Part shown: positions 44,463 through 53,255 of the stretch, piece by piece | Position numbering within the stretch: the first letter of the stretch is position 1 | How the letters are laid out: each line of letters opens with the position of its first letter | Assembly: GCF_001468005.1 (NCBI RefSeq) | Contig: NZ_LNYY01000019.1 | Location: 342,445-406,444, forward strand | Length of the DNA stretch: 64,000 nt | From: Legionella steelei | Lineage (GTDB): Bacteria; Pseudomonadota; Gammaproteobacteria; Legionellales; Legionellaceae | Direction of reading: 5' to 3' | Translations under genes and position numbers: made by a program | The notes under the pieces: model-generated | Told to the model about the DNA's origin: nothing | Database searches by the model: none | The model's input: only the letters and a program-made list of their open reading frames with translations

Positions 44463-47400
44463 ATGGCTACTCTATACATTTCGCATCAATTGGCGTTGGA
44501 GCTCAAAAAACTACCGCAAGGAATTGAAAAACTATTTCCAAATTGCTTGCGAGGAATCCCCAAAATTGTTGATATTTTATATGCAATAAAAGGTAGCCAT
44601 TTTAAAATATTCAGCCACAGAGATTCCCTAAAAGAATATGGCCTGTCAATAAAATATGAAATTAATCATCTTAAAATCAACTCAATAGAGGATTTCTTTA
44701 ATGCGGGATTAATGGAGGATTATCTCCAAAAAATAATTGATATGTTTGGAAAATATCCAAATACAATTTTTGAAAGTGAGAAAATTTCTCTTGGAGTAAC
44801 AATAAATATCAAAGAATACCTTAGCGCTTACATGCATAAAATCCAAAACATCAGAGCGAGGTATTTGATTGAGCATATTAATGAAATATATAAGGAATAC
44901 TGTAATAGGTATGATCAAAACAAAGATGTCAGTTCCGAATGTAATCTAATTATTCATTTTATAGGAAAAATATTTCCAGAAAATCAAGATGAGAATATTA
45001 CCAACGCAATTGAAGCCTTTAAAACATTAACTTTACCCAAACCATTAAAAACCGAAACTATGGGTTCGATGGAAACTTTTCCTGTTGAACAGGAGAAGAA
45101 ACGCGAGCATAGTCATCGAGAGCTCGCTAAGACAAAGAGTGAGACAATTACTTACAAAAAATCACCTTCGAAACATGTCATGACCGTACCTGAGTGGGAT
45201 GCACAGGAATATGTACCTACTGAAAATATAGTGGTAAAAAGCAAGAAGCATAGAGCAAGCCACTTACCTAAACTACATGTACCTAGTGTGTCTAAAAAAT
45301 TAAGACCAAGTCATAAAAAGAAAACGACACAGATCGGGCTAGAGCAAGATATTCAGGACTCCGTACCAACAGAAACAATCATATCTGAAAAAAGTTCCAG
45401 GTTTAAAAAGCTTAAAAAAATATCATTATCACCAATGAAATTTAAACGAAAAAGTGAATCTAAGTCGAACAAGATTGAAGAGCAACTTGAGGATTTTTTA
45501 GATAAGGAACCTTCTGACGAAACAACAATAATCAATATAAAGAAAATTTTGGCAAGTTCTAGTGTGCACCAGGAACGCCCTCTAACAACAATTGCGGATT
45601 TAAGAAGAGCTGCTTTTGATCAGGAGTTTGCTCAGGAAAAACAAAAATTACGAGCGCTTTTTGATCATAAAAAGACGAGTATTGGTGACTTACAAGAAGG
45701 TTTTAAAAAACTGTGTGCAGAAAGAGAAAAACGCAATGCGAATACTTGCCTTAGCTACACAGAAACACCTGATAGCCTTTGTAATGCGCTCTATTGGAAA
45801 ATAGCTTATGAGCTCTTTCAACCTGATTCATTACACGATATCTGTAAGATTTTGTTGCCTGGTGTTAAACAAAAACTGAAAGTTGATGTCCTTTATAACA
45901 CACACTCCAACCCAAGGCCTGTACCTGTACTGAAGTGTAATGTCACCGATTCTCCATTCAGCATGTTTGATCCGGCCGATGAAGTAATAACAGAAGAAGT
46001 ATCAGGCCAGCTCGCATCTTTTACCATAGAGGGTGACACTCTTTTTGATGTGAACCAAATTGCCCGCTTTCCTTTTTCGTTGCATAGGCAATTTTATGAT
46101 TACCTTGATTCGAATACACAATTAAGAAGCGCTATTTATCAAAAAAGCAACGATCTACAACAGCTTCTAGTTGATATTTTGAACGTTAATGAAAACGGAA
46201 CTCCACCCCTGGTAGTTCTGAACAAATTAATTGATGGACTGGCTCTGGGCAGTAAAAATCTTCGCGGTACTGAAGAATATGCCACAGTTGAGGCTGAATT
46301 AGCTTATGAAGCCTTCTGTTTCTATTTAGGAAGCTTACCTGAAAAATATAAAAATCAATTATTACAACTGACATCACCTCAAGATAAAACTATTGCGCAG
46401 GTAATAAAAAATCTGGGTGATCGCTCCGCTGGTTTTGCTCGTTGCACGCAAACTGCTGTGACTGATTTATTTCATATTATCAATAATCCAGACAATAAAG
46501 ATTTTTTAAGCCGACCGCTTAAACTTCAGTCGGAGGATCTGACACAGATTATTGCACGTTATAGACATAAAGAGCTGAAGGTTGTAGGGCAAAAAAATCC
46601 TAATTTACCAGTTGATATTAAAGAGAATCTCTATAAGAAAATGACTGTAGAGTACCATACACTTACTGGACTTTTGCTTGAGTTACCTAGTGATGAATAT
46701 GCATCTTTCATAAAAAATGCCAATTTCAAGATTATCCTAAACGAACACAATAATTCCGCAGATTTTAATAAAGTAACCAAACAGCAAGCATCACAAATTA
46801 TTCACGATCTTTTTGAAAAATTATCACCATTAGATCATCGAGCTAAGAAAGTAATTTGCTATTTTTGTTGGTTATATGGTGACCGAAACGGATTGGAAAA
46901 AGTTGCTAAAGAACTAAAGAATGATGACTTAAATAGCCATGATATGGGAGTTAATCTTAAAGAGTTATTTGCTTCAATGCCAAAGCATTTCGGATGCGAA
47001 TTACTCACTTTAAGTGACAGGACACCGCTTGGTGATAATTCACTTTACCAGCATATTTATGTTTTACATGGAGATAAGCTTTATTATTACGACAGTAATT
47101 CAAAACAAACAGAACTAACCATTGATAGTGATAGCGCAAGAAAAAAACGTTTATTTTCTGATATTAAAAAAGAGTTCCCCGCTGTTAGTGGGCATCGTAT
47201 CAAAGCAACAAATTCCTGTATGGCTTTGATTAATGAGGCCTTTAATAGCAATGCAGAGCGTACTGAAAAAAAACCAGAAACAAGTCATATAGAGGATGAC
47301 GCGTTAACACTTACGAAAGTTCATAGCCCATCACATGACAATAGTGAGCAAACTGTTCCTGTATCAAGGAATACAGGGAACACGAATGATACTACACCTA

Positions 47401-47909
47401 TTCATAGAGATGCTTCTCCTTTAAAAAGAGAACAAGTTGGCATAAAGGGAAAGTCAGTAACAAATACAGAAGCGCAAAAAATTGAAGAAGTTTCTATCTT
47501 TGACATTGCATACGATGTGCTCTTATTTATTGCTGGAATGGCAGCAACGGCAGGTCTTGGTGCATTTATAGGTACACTTATTGCTCCGGGTATTGGTACT
47601 GCGATAGGTGCTGCAATTGGAGCAGGTGTCCCAATTGTAACGGGGCTAGGCGCGTTATTGTATAATACCTGTGTTAATTCATCTGAGGAAATTGAGTCTT
47701 CCATTACTGAACCAACTGAACCAACTGGTCCAGCTGTCCCGCTTTATCAAAATATACATATGCAACCAAATCCTGAAAAGCAAAGACAAGCTAAACGAGA
47801 AGCTGCTTTAAGCGCAGAGACTTCTTTAAAATCAGATCAAGTGTCAAGTTCGGAGTTTAGAAAAGTTGAGGAGGATGATGGTTTAACTCAAGTTTCCTTT
47901 CAAAAATAA
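44463..47909 (+). CDS. large unknown protein with glycine-zipper membrane segment, candidate effector
   Basis: 1148 residues, AAGGA before the ATG. Residues 1-200 are helical. Residues 200-370 are a Lys/Ser/Glu-rich linker with two related stretches (VPEWDAQEYVPTENI and LEQDIQDSVPTETI). Residues 370-930 are an alpha-rich globular part. Residues about 1015-1075 contain a long hydrophobic region with GxxxG spacing (AGMAATAGLGAFIG, APGIGTAIGAAIGAGVPIV), a glycine zipper able to insert into membranes. The tail is polar and acidic near the end (RKVEEDDGLTQVSFQK), as in Dot/Icm signals. No enzyme motif is recognised. It is followed on the same strand by a kinase gene. Confidence 0.7.
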   Translation: MATLYISHQLALELKKLPQGIEKLFPNCLRGIPKIVDILYAIKGSHFKIFSHRDSLKEYGLSIKYEINHLKINSIEDFFNAGLMEDYLQKIIDMFGKYPNTIFESEKISLGVTINIKEYLSAYMHKIQNIRARYLIEHINEIYKEYCNRYDQNKDVSSECNLIIHFIGKIFPENQDENITNAIEAFKTLTLPKPLKTETMGSMETFPVEQEKKREHSHRELAKTKSETITYKKSPSKHVMTVPEWDAQEYVPTENIVVKSKKHRASHLPKLHVPSVSKKLRPSHKKKTTQIGLEQDIQDSVPTETIISEKSSRFKKLKKISLSPMKFKRKSESKSNKIEEQLEDFLDKEPSDETTIINIKKILASSSVHQERPLTTIADLRRAAFDQEFAQEKQKLRALFDHKKTSIGDLQEGFKKLCAEREKRNANTCLSYTETPDSLCNALYWKIAYELFQPDSLHDICKILLPGVKQKLKVDVLYNTHSNPRPVPVLKCNVTDSPFSMFDPADEVITEEVSGQLASFTIEGDTLFDVNQIARFPFSLHRQFYDYLDSNTQLRSAIYQKSNDLQQLLVDILNVNENGTPPLVVLNKLIDGLALGSKNLRGTEEYATVEAELAYEAFCFYLGSLPEKYKNQLLQLTSPQDKTIAQVIKNLGDRSAGFARCTQTAVTDLFHIINNPDNKDFLSRPLKLQSEDLTQIIARYRHKELKVVGQKNPNLPVDIKENLYKKMTVEYHTLTGLLLELPSDEYASFIKNANFKIILNEHNNSADFNKVTKQQASQIIHDLFEKLSPLDHRAKKVICYFCWLYGDRNGLEKVAKELKNDDLNSHDMGVNLKELFASMPKHFGCELLTLSDRTPLGDNSLYQHIYVLHGDKLYYYDSNSKQTELTIDSDSARKKRLFSDIKKEFPAVSGHRIKATNSCMALINEAFNSNAERTEKKPETSHIEDDALTLTKVHSPSHDNSEQTVPVSRNTGNTNDTTPIHRDASPLKREQVGIKGKSVTNTEAQKIEEVSIFDIAYDVLLFIAGMAATAGLGAFIGTLIAPGIGTAIGAAIGAGVPIVTGLGALLYNTCVNSSEEIESSITEPTEPTGPAVPLYQNIHMQPNPEKQRQAKREAALSAETSLKSDQVSSSEFRKVEEDDGLTQVSFQK

Positions 47910-48076
47910 GGCTGGATAGTAGTGCCGTGTTAATAGCTCTTTTCTATGTGGATATATATCCAGTGATTTGAGTTCATTAAAAAATCAGCATATGCTTTTT
48001 TTATCACTTAATGGACTTTGCTCTATAAAATGCGCAGAATTGATGTGGGAGCTAATGAAGATAAGGGCAAAGGATT

Positions 48077-49384
48077 ATGCCAAAAAACTATAAATTCCAT
48101 GATGACGATGATAATAGTTCTGAGGAGTCGTGTTATGAAAGCGAAGAAGGAACGGAATATTATCCAGTAAAAACCATTGGTTCTGGAACATACGCCAATG
48201 CAAGAAAGTTCCAATCTGCTGATGGCCAAAGATCACAAGCAGTGCTTAAGCCTCTAGATCAGGATAATATTGATTATAAGGAAGTTTATAATAAATATAA
48301 ATTTTTCAAGACTCTGTACCCCACACAGAATATTAAATTAATAAAACGTGAAGATACTTATAGACTGGTGCTTCCATACATTGCTGGCATACCTTATGAG
48401 AGTCTGCATTTCACTAGCAAAAAACAACAAATAAAACTTTTTATTTCTGCAATTGAAGCATTAAAAGATTGTCATAATAAGGGATTTATTGTTCTGGATT
48501 TAAAAGCAGATAATATCCATTACGACATGAGTTCTGGTAAGAGTTATTTACTTGATGGTGGGCTTTCAATAAAGGAAAATAAGCTGCTCGATTCCGATAT
48601 CTTTGTTGTAGAGACAAACGAAGAGAGGATATCAAAAAGAAAGAAATATACACAAATTGCACCAGAGTGTTGGTCACAAACGCCGATACCTGCTAAAAAA
48701 AGCATGGATGTCTACGCGCTGGCTTCTATGATGCAATCTGTATTAAAGAAGCCTTCCCCTGATATCAATCGTCTCATTCAATCATGCCTAGTTCCTCGAC
48801 CAGAACGAAGGCCTACTTTACATACGCTGGAAAAACAACTTCGAAAACTATTACTTCCTCAAAGAAATCAGACAAATGAGGTGCCTCATGAAAAACGCTT
48901 AAGTAATGAAAAAAACAATTATGCCTATTCTTTGAAAATACTGACAGCAAACAATATTGTACCCACAAAAAAACAATATAAAAGAATTAGAGAAAATAAT
49001 AATATTCAAAAGGCTATAATTGATTTTAATAAAGCATGTACTCAGCTCCATGGGAGCCTTGATATAATAAAACACATTTATTTTAGTATTTATAAAAGAG
49101 AAACTTTAAGCTTAATGCTCCGTGGTGCTATTGAATTTATAAAGGAATATCCCGCTATTGAGAAAAGGGCTATGGTCTTTATTAATACGGCATTGTTTAA
49201 ACAATTTATTCAGATTCACGCCGGAATGATTGTAACAACGCTATGCAGCTCCAAAACAGGATTAGCTACAACATCTACTTCGCATCAATCTAGGGGTAGC
49301 CTTTTATTATTTCAAGCGCCTAAAAAAGTACCTGAACGTGATGAAACACTTTGGTTGAGTCAAATGGATCAACCAATTCGTTAA
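48077..49384 (+). CDS. eukaryote-like Ser/Thr protein kinase, candidate effector
   Basis: 435 residues with AAAGGA before the ATG. The N-terminus is acidic (HDDDDNSSEES). The kinase domain covers about 28-265: glycine loop GSGTYANARKF (35-45), ATP Lys58 in AVLKPL, Asp141 in VLDLKADNIHY (the HRD His and Arg are replaced by V and L), Asp160 in LLDGG for DFG, then APECW and DVYALASMM. The essential Lys and both Asp residues are kept, so activity is possible. The C-terminal 170 residues are helical. It resembles the LegK class of Legionella effectors, but I do not name an ortholog. Confidence 0.85.
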   Translation: MPKNYKFHDDDDNSSEESCYESEEGTEYYPVKTIGSGTYANARKFQSADGQRSQAVLKPLDQDNIDYKEVYNKYKFFKTLYPTQNIKLIKREDTYRLVLPYIAGIPYESLHFTSKKQQIKLFISAIEALKDCHNKGFIVLDLKADNIHYDMSSGKSYLLDGGLSIKENKLLDSDIFVVETNEERISKRKKYTQIAPECWSQTPIPAKKSMDVYALASMMQSVLKKPSPDINRLIQSCLVPRPERRPTLHTLEKQLRKLLLPQRNQTNEVPHEKRLSNEKNNYAYSLKILTANNIVPTKKQYKRIRENNNIQKAIIDFNKACTQLHGSLDIIKHIYFSIYKRETLSLMLRGAIEFIKEYPAIEKRAMVFINTALFKQFIQIHAGMIVTTLCSSKTGLATTSTSHQSRGSLLLFQAPKKVPERDETLWLSQMDQPIR

Positions 49385-49485
49385 CGGCATTTGATTAAAT
49401 TGTCATTCCTGCCATTCGTAGGAATGGCAACAAATTCCTGGGATACACCGGCTCGGGATAGGTAATAACAAAAGAAGCTAAATAA

Positions 49486-49511
49486 CCGTAGGCTGGGCTG
49501 TTAAGCCCAAC
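49486..49511. repeat. REP-like GCTGGGCT hairpin
   Basis: CCGTAGGCTGGGCT then GTTAAGCCCAAC forms a hairpin of the same family as 3019, 3138 and 23849. It lies in the 318-base gap 49385-49702. That gap also has a CATTCCT/AGGAATG hairpin just after the kinase stop and otherwise nothing I recognise. Confidence 0.55.
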
Positions 49512-49702
49512 ATTTACGGAATTAATTCTTATGCTCTAAAATGTCCATTCACGAAACCTATCACTGTAAGTTCAATTAACAAATACTTTATCCCTTGTTC
49601 TTAAAGATATGGGTGTTGTGGCATGCCGGGCTTATGGTTATTTAGTTTTGTCACGAATCACCTAAACATATAGGGATGGCGTGCTGGCTACAGTGCGAAC
49701 TC

Positions 49703-50128
49703 TTATGCCAAGCCTATGACTAAAATGCCGATGAAAATTAAGAGCCCACCAATAATGACTGAAAGATTCACATGCACTTGATTAAATAAAAACCAAGTAA
49801 AAATAATGGTAAATATGGGGTACGTTAATTCGACGATACCTGCAATTGTAGCATTTTTAAGATTGATAGAGGCAGCGATAAAATAACTGGCGACAAGCAC
49901 GATTACTATCTCGGCTATAGTTAATAAGAGCAAACCGGAATCTGTTGTTAGAAGTTCAACATCTCGTTTCATAGTAGTAAAAAATGAAATGCAGGTAAAC
50001 AATACAGCACCAATTGTCATTTCCAATGCTAATAGAGTCACGGGGGAAATGCTGTTTAATATTTTTTCAGCCAATGCGTAATTAAAACCCCATAAAATGG
50101 CAGCAAAAATAGCAAATGTGAACCACAT
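49703..50128 (-). CDS. half-size EamA/DMT-family transporter
   Basis: A 141-residue protein with five hydrophobic helices and one EamA repeat (WFTFAIFAAILWGFNYALAEKIL at the start, ATIAGIVELTYPIFTIIFTWFLF and GGLLIFIGILVIGLA at the end). Most EamA proteins have two repeats (about 300 residues). Single-repeat forms of about 140 residues exist and pair as dimers, so this is probably complete. Substrate unknown. It is a single gene. The dead transporter at 23935 belongs to a related group. Confidence 0.8.
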   Translation of the reverse strand: MWFTFAIFAAILWGFNYALAEKILNSISPVTLLALEMTIGAVLFTCISFFTTMKRDVELLTTDSGLLLLTIAEIVIVLVASYFIAASINLKNATIAGIVELTYPIFTIIFTWFLFNQVHVNLSVIIGGLLIFIGILVIGLA

Positions 50129-50350
50129 GACTTACTCCTGAGAAACAGATTATCTTGTTATTTTTTTAATGAGGACACGCCTTTTAAAGCAATCTGGGGC
50201 TTAAGTTGAATGAGCATTATAACATCAAATAGATAAAAAATCAATCACATAGGGGTAGGTTGGAGTAGTAGTCATCTTTACAAACAAAAAATTATCAAGA
50301 AATGCTTCGGAGGTAATTATGGCAGTAACACTCATTTTCAATGAAGACTT

Positions 50351-50581
50351 GATGTAATAAAAGATCAGTTTGGTGAATTTCTTTACTCTTCATTAAATAA
50401 TGAGTATAACGCTCTAAAGGAGCTGGCTTTTGCGGTTATTGGCAACGAGCGAGGAATTTTAATCAAAGCTAGAAAATCTGGTAAAATCTCCAACGAAGTC
50501 TTTTATCTTCTTTGAGATGAGCTGATATATAAGAATTACGAGCAAAGACTGATGCTTATAATTACCGATAGCAAAGTCTGA
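50351..50581 (+). pseudogene. CPA1 Na+/H+ antiporter, C-terminal tail remnant
   Basis: About 75 codons read ALKELAFAVIGNERGILIKA, then RKSGKISNEVFYLL, an in-frame TGA at 50513-50515, and DELIYKNYEQRLM to a TGA. The pattern (R-x-x-L-x-x-x-R-x-x-G-x-I-x-x-E-V-x-x-x-L-x-x-E-L) is that of the cytoplasmic tail of NhaP-type antiporters. The position of the internal TGA is Arg in that pattern, so CGA to TGA is the likely lesion. No membrane part remains upstream. Confidence 0.35.
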
Positions 50582-50651
50582 CTTTTGTTATCCCTCAAAT
50601 TTACAAAAATTTATAAATATGATTCTTCATGAGAAGTAGGAAAAACGTGCC

Positions 50652-51356
50652 ATGTTAAAAAAAATATCTCAAGCTGAAATCCAACTGGCTCGACAAGCAC
50701 TAAGTCTTCTGGATCCTTCTCTTGCCAGAGCAAATGAGGTCATACCTATATTGGATTGGTGAACAAGGGCAAGCGGTTTTGCTGGTCTGGTGCGACTTAT
50801 ATTGGAACAACAGGTGTCAGTTGCTTCCGCCAATGCGATCTGGAATCGACTTGAGATGGGACTAGTTATAGTTAATCCACAGCAGATTCTCAGTAGAACA
50901 ATTGAAGAACTAAAGACTTATGGTCTGTCCGCACCAAAAGCACGCTACATTCATGGACTTGCTCAAGCGTATGAAAAGGGGGAAATCGATTTTGAAGCGC
51001 TTAAAGGACTTGATGATGAAGCAGCAAGTGCCAAGCTTGTAACATTAAAGGGGATAGGGCGATGGACTGCGGAAGCCTATTTAATGTGGTGTGAAGCACG
51101 TACCGATGTATTTCCCGCTGCAGATATAGCATTGCAAGAAGCAATTAGAATTCTTGACGGTGTTGCGAGCCGTCCTACAACTGAAGAATTATACTTGAGA
51201 TCCAAGAAGTGGAGCCCATATCGAAGTTTTGCTGCCGATCTGCTTTGGGGCTATTATGGAGCCATCAAAAAAAACACGATTCCTATGCCGCAAGGTGTGC
51301 AGCCCTTGAAAAAATCAACTCGATCTACAGAGAAAACAAATGCAAGCGATCGATGA
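50652..51356 (+). pseudogene. AlkA-type DNA-3-methyladenine glycosylase, nonsense-interrupted
   Basis: From ATG 50652 the trace reads MLKKISQAEIQLARQALSLL to ILDW, then TGA at 50760-50762, then TRASGFAGLVRLILEQQVSV and the rest of a HhH-GPD glycosylase. The helix-hairpin-helix is LVTLKGIGRWTAEAYLM, and the catalytic Asp lies in FPAADIALQ. Apart from the single stop the gene is complete (234 codons). The stop falls where related proteins have Arg after DW, so one C-to-T change would explain it. A GTG at 50790 could start a truncated protein lacking the N-terminal 46 residues. Very recent inactivation or a sequencing error. Confidence 0.65.
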
Positions 51357-51507
51357 TGTCAGGAAATTTTTAGGTTCGGTTATGAATGCTGAGCAAGAGT
51401 ATTCGGGACTGGGGGAAATCGTAGAAAACAAGAATCTGCCTTCAAGAACGACAGCCTTTATTTGGTGCATCTTGGTAGTTGGTCAGTTGTTGGTGCTGGG
51501 AAAATGA
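51340..51507 (+). CDS. possible 55-residue membrane-anchored peptide
   Basis: The frame MQAIDDVRKFLGSVMNAEQE to the hydrophobic end AFIWCILVVGQLLVLGK overlaps the glycosylase 3' end. Its TGA overlaps the GH5 start as ATGA, the classic coupling arrangement. It has a single membrane helix at the C-terminus. It may be a real leader gene of the polysaccharide locus or the stump of a gene cut by the insertion of the GH5 gene. No family is recognised. Confidence 0.3.
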   Translation: MQAIDDVRKFLGSVMNAEQEYSGLGEIVENKNLPSRTTAFIWCILVVGQLLVLGK

Positions 51508-52763
51508 AATTATTTTTTCGGAGGAATGTCACTTTTTCTTACAGGAGCCGAGCAATTTTTCGGAGCTTCATTGGCTTTTCATTCCTCTTTTCCCTGGGAT
51601 TCTCCTTCGCTCAAACCCTTCCATTGCATGTGGATGGTTCTATCTTAAGGGATTCCAATGGGCAGGCTATCATCTTGCGTGGGATCAATCACCATGGTTT
51701 CCTTGATGTGCCTGATGGGGCTTGGGATCCTCCGGGTTTACCCCTCTATTCAGGAATGGGCAATTGGGATCCAGAAGTAGTGAAGGAAACCTTGGATTCC
51801 TACAAAAAGCTTGGGTTCAATGTGGTCCGCCTCCACACGGTGGTGGATTGGTGGAAGAATAATCCTGTTACCTACAAAGATCCTTATCGGGAGGTGACCT
51901 ACCAGGAGACATACCGTCAAATGATACAGGACACGGTGAAGTGGGCCGGAGACAGAGATCTTTATGTGATTTTTGATTTTTTTGCACTGAAAAATGTTCA
52001 AGGGCGCCAATCAGGCCAGGAGTCCCTTCCATGGGCCCCTTGGGGGAGATTTCCCGAGGTTGTTCGAGATCGCTCTGAATTTATTGCTCTTTGGGATTCG
52101 GTGGTAGACCAATTAGGTGCTTATCCAAATGTTCTTTTTGAGTTATATAACGAGCCGCATGGGGATAGTCAAGCTGAGGAGGAATGGTTCAAATTCGTCG
52201 AAGAAGTTCTTCCCATCCTCCGTCACCGGACGAGCAATCCAGTGATTGTTCAATGGAATTATGACTGTTGGGTCAATCTCGACTACCCACCACCATCCCA
52301 CCCTGCATCCACCTTGGAATGGATTGAAAAACATCCTTTGAAAGATAACAATTTAATCTATGGGGCTCACCTGTACCGAAATTCCGGAGGAGGATCATCG
52401 GGACTGGCTCACCGAGGAGTGAGCTCCATTGTCAATCTATGGGAACGAGGTGATATCCTCCAGGCCCTTCAATGGGCTCTTTTTCCAAAGGTCTTAAAAA
52501 CAGATAAAAAGCTGCTTCTTGTGACAGAAATTGGAGCTTATCTTTCCAATGGAGAAGAAGACCAAGAACATGAATTGGAGTGGTTGAAGAATACTCTCTC
52601 CATTCTCAACGAGTGGGGAATAGGTTATGTGGCTTGGGCCTGGCGATCTGACCAACAACTAGGACACGGGATGCTTCACGAAGGATATCCTAACCGGGCT
52701 GGCAGTCTTTTTCTAGAGTCTCTGAAAGATCTGAAAAACCCTGCTAATACATCAATATCCTAG
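51504..52763 (+). CDS. exported glycoside hydrolase family 5 (cellulase-like)
   Basis: 419 residues from ATG 51504 (MKLFFRRN), which gives an N-terminal signal peptide (SFIGFSFLFSLGFSFAQ); the frame is open upstream to 51462. The catalytic domain shows the GH5 landmarks RGINHHGF, VVRLH, acid/base Glu217 in FELYNEPHG, YGAHLYRN and nucleophile Glu342 in LLVTEIGAY. It should cut a beta-1,4-linked glucan, mannan or similar polymer in the periplasm or outside the cell. Base composition is visibly richer in G+C than its neighbours, with many GGG/CCC codons, which suggests horizontal gain. Position suggests a role like BcsZ, the glucanase of cellulose operons. Confidence 0.88.
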   Translation: MKLFFRRNVTFSYRSRAIFRSFIGFSFLFSLGFSFAQTLPLHVDGSILRDSNGQAIILRGINHHGFLDVPDGAWDPPGLPLYSGMGNWDPEVVKETLDSYKKLGFNVVRLHTVVDWWKNNPVTYKDPYREVTYQETYRQMIQDTVKWAGDRDLYVIFDFFALKNVQGRQSGQESLPWAPWGRFPEVVRDRSEFIALWDSVVDQLGAYPNVLFELYNEPHGDSQAEEEWFKFVEEVLPILRHRTSNPVIVQWNYDCWVNLDYPPPSHPASTLEWIEKHPLKDNNLIYGAHLYRNSGGGSSGLAHRGVSSIVNLWERGDILQALQWALFPKVLKTDKKLLLVTEIGAYLSNGEEDQEHELEWLKNTLSILNEWGIGYVAWAWRSDQQLGHGMLHEGYPNRAGSLFLESLKDLKNPANTSIS

Positions 52764-53031
52764 TATCAAAGCAACTCATCAGAGAGGATGATTTCGATAT
52801 TATTTCGCTGTTTTAGTGCTTCTTAATAATCTGACACAATTTGCAATGTGCGGCCTTTGTTTGTTGATCATATGATCTTAACCAGTTGATTGAATATGAA
52901 AATTGGTTATTTATTGAGTGGTTCAACAAAATAAAAATTAGTCTATAGTATAATAAATGGTTTATATATTTGCCAAAACCAACGCTTTTATAAAATATTT
53001 TTTGGGACAATGTCGCTATTCGGAGTAAAGT

Positions 53032-53220
53032 ATGTATTCAAAATTAGCTCTAATACATAAAGTTGTATTTCTTGTTGCTGGTTTAGGGATTCGATTTTAC
53101 CAGCTACAAAAGCCTCTGCTAAAGAAATGTTACCTGTTATCTGAGACATTAATCGATTCGATCAACCAGGCGTTGAAAGTTCAAAAAAAGTACTTAAACA
53201 AAAAGCAACATAAAATGTAA
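53032..53220 (+). pseudogene. galU: galU (UTP-glucose-1-phosphate uridylyltransferase) N-terminal remnant
   Basis: The trace reads VVFLVAGLGIRF and then, after losing about one T in the run near 53097, PATKASAKEMLPVI followed by a TGA, and finally LIDSINQAL in the first frame. GalU proteins have VFPVAGLGTRFLPATKA followed by KEMLPV and LI, so the match covers the UTP-binding N-terminus. The remaining 230 or so residues are gone. It lies directly before the phosphomannomutase gene, where a sugar-nucleotide pyrophosphorylase would be expected. Confidence 0.7.
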
Positions 53221-53255
53221 TACCACTAAAAAGCCTAAACTGGGAGTAAAAAAAG

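Noticed and set aside
3019-49511. CRISPR array from repeated palindromes
   Set aside because: Copies are kilobases apart, in both orientations, with no regular spacers and no cas genes.
11756-50762. TGA read as an amino acid (selenocysteine or recoded tryptophan)
   Set aside because: Intact genes in the window end with TGA normally, no SECIS-like hairpin or selenium genes are present, and some of the remnants have further frameshifts or deletions.
51750-52334. minus-strand frames inside the GH5 gene
   Set aside because: They are shadows of a clearly coding plus strand with no start signals or family match.
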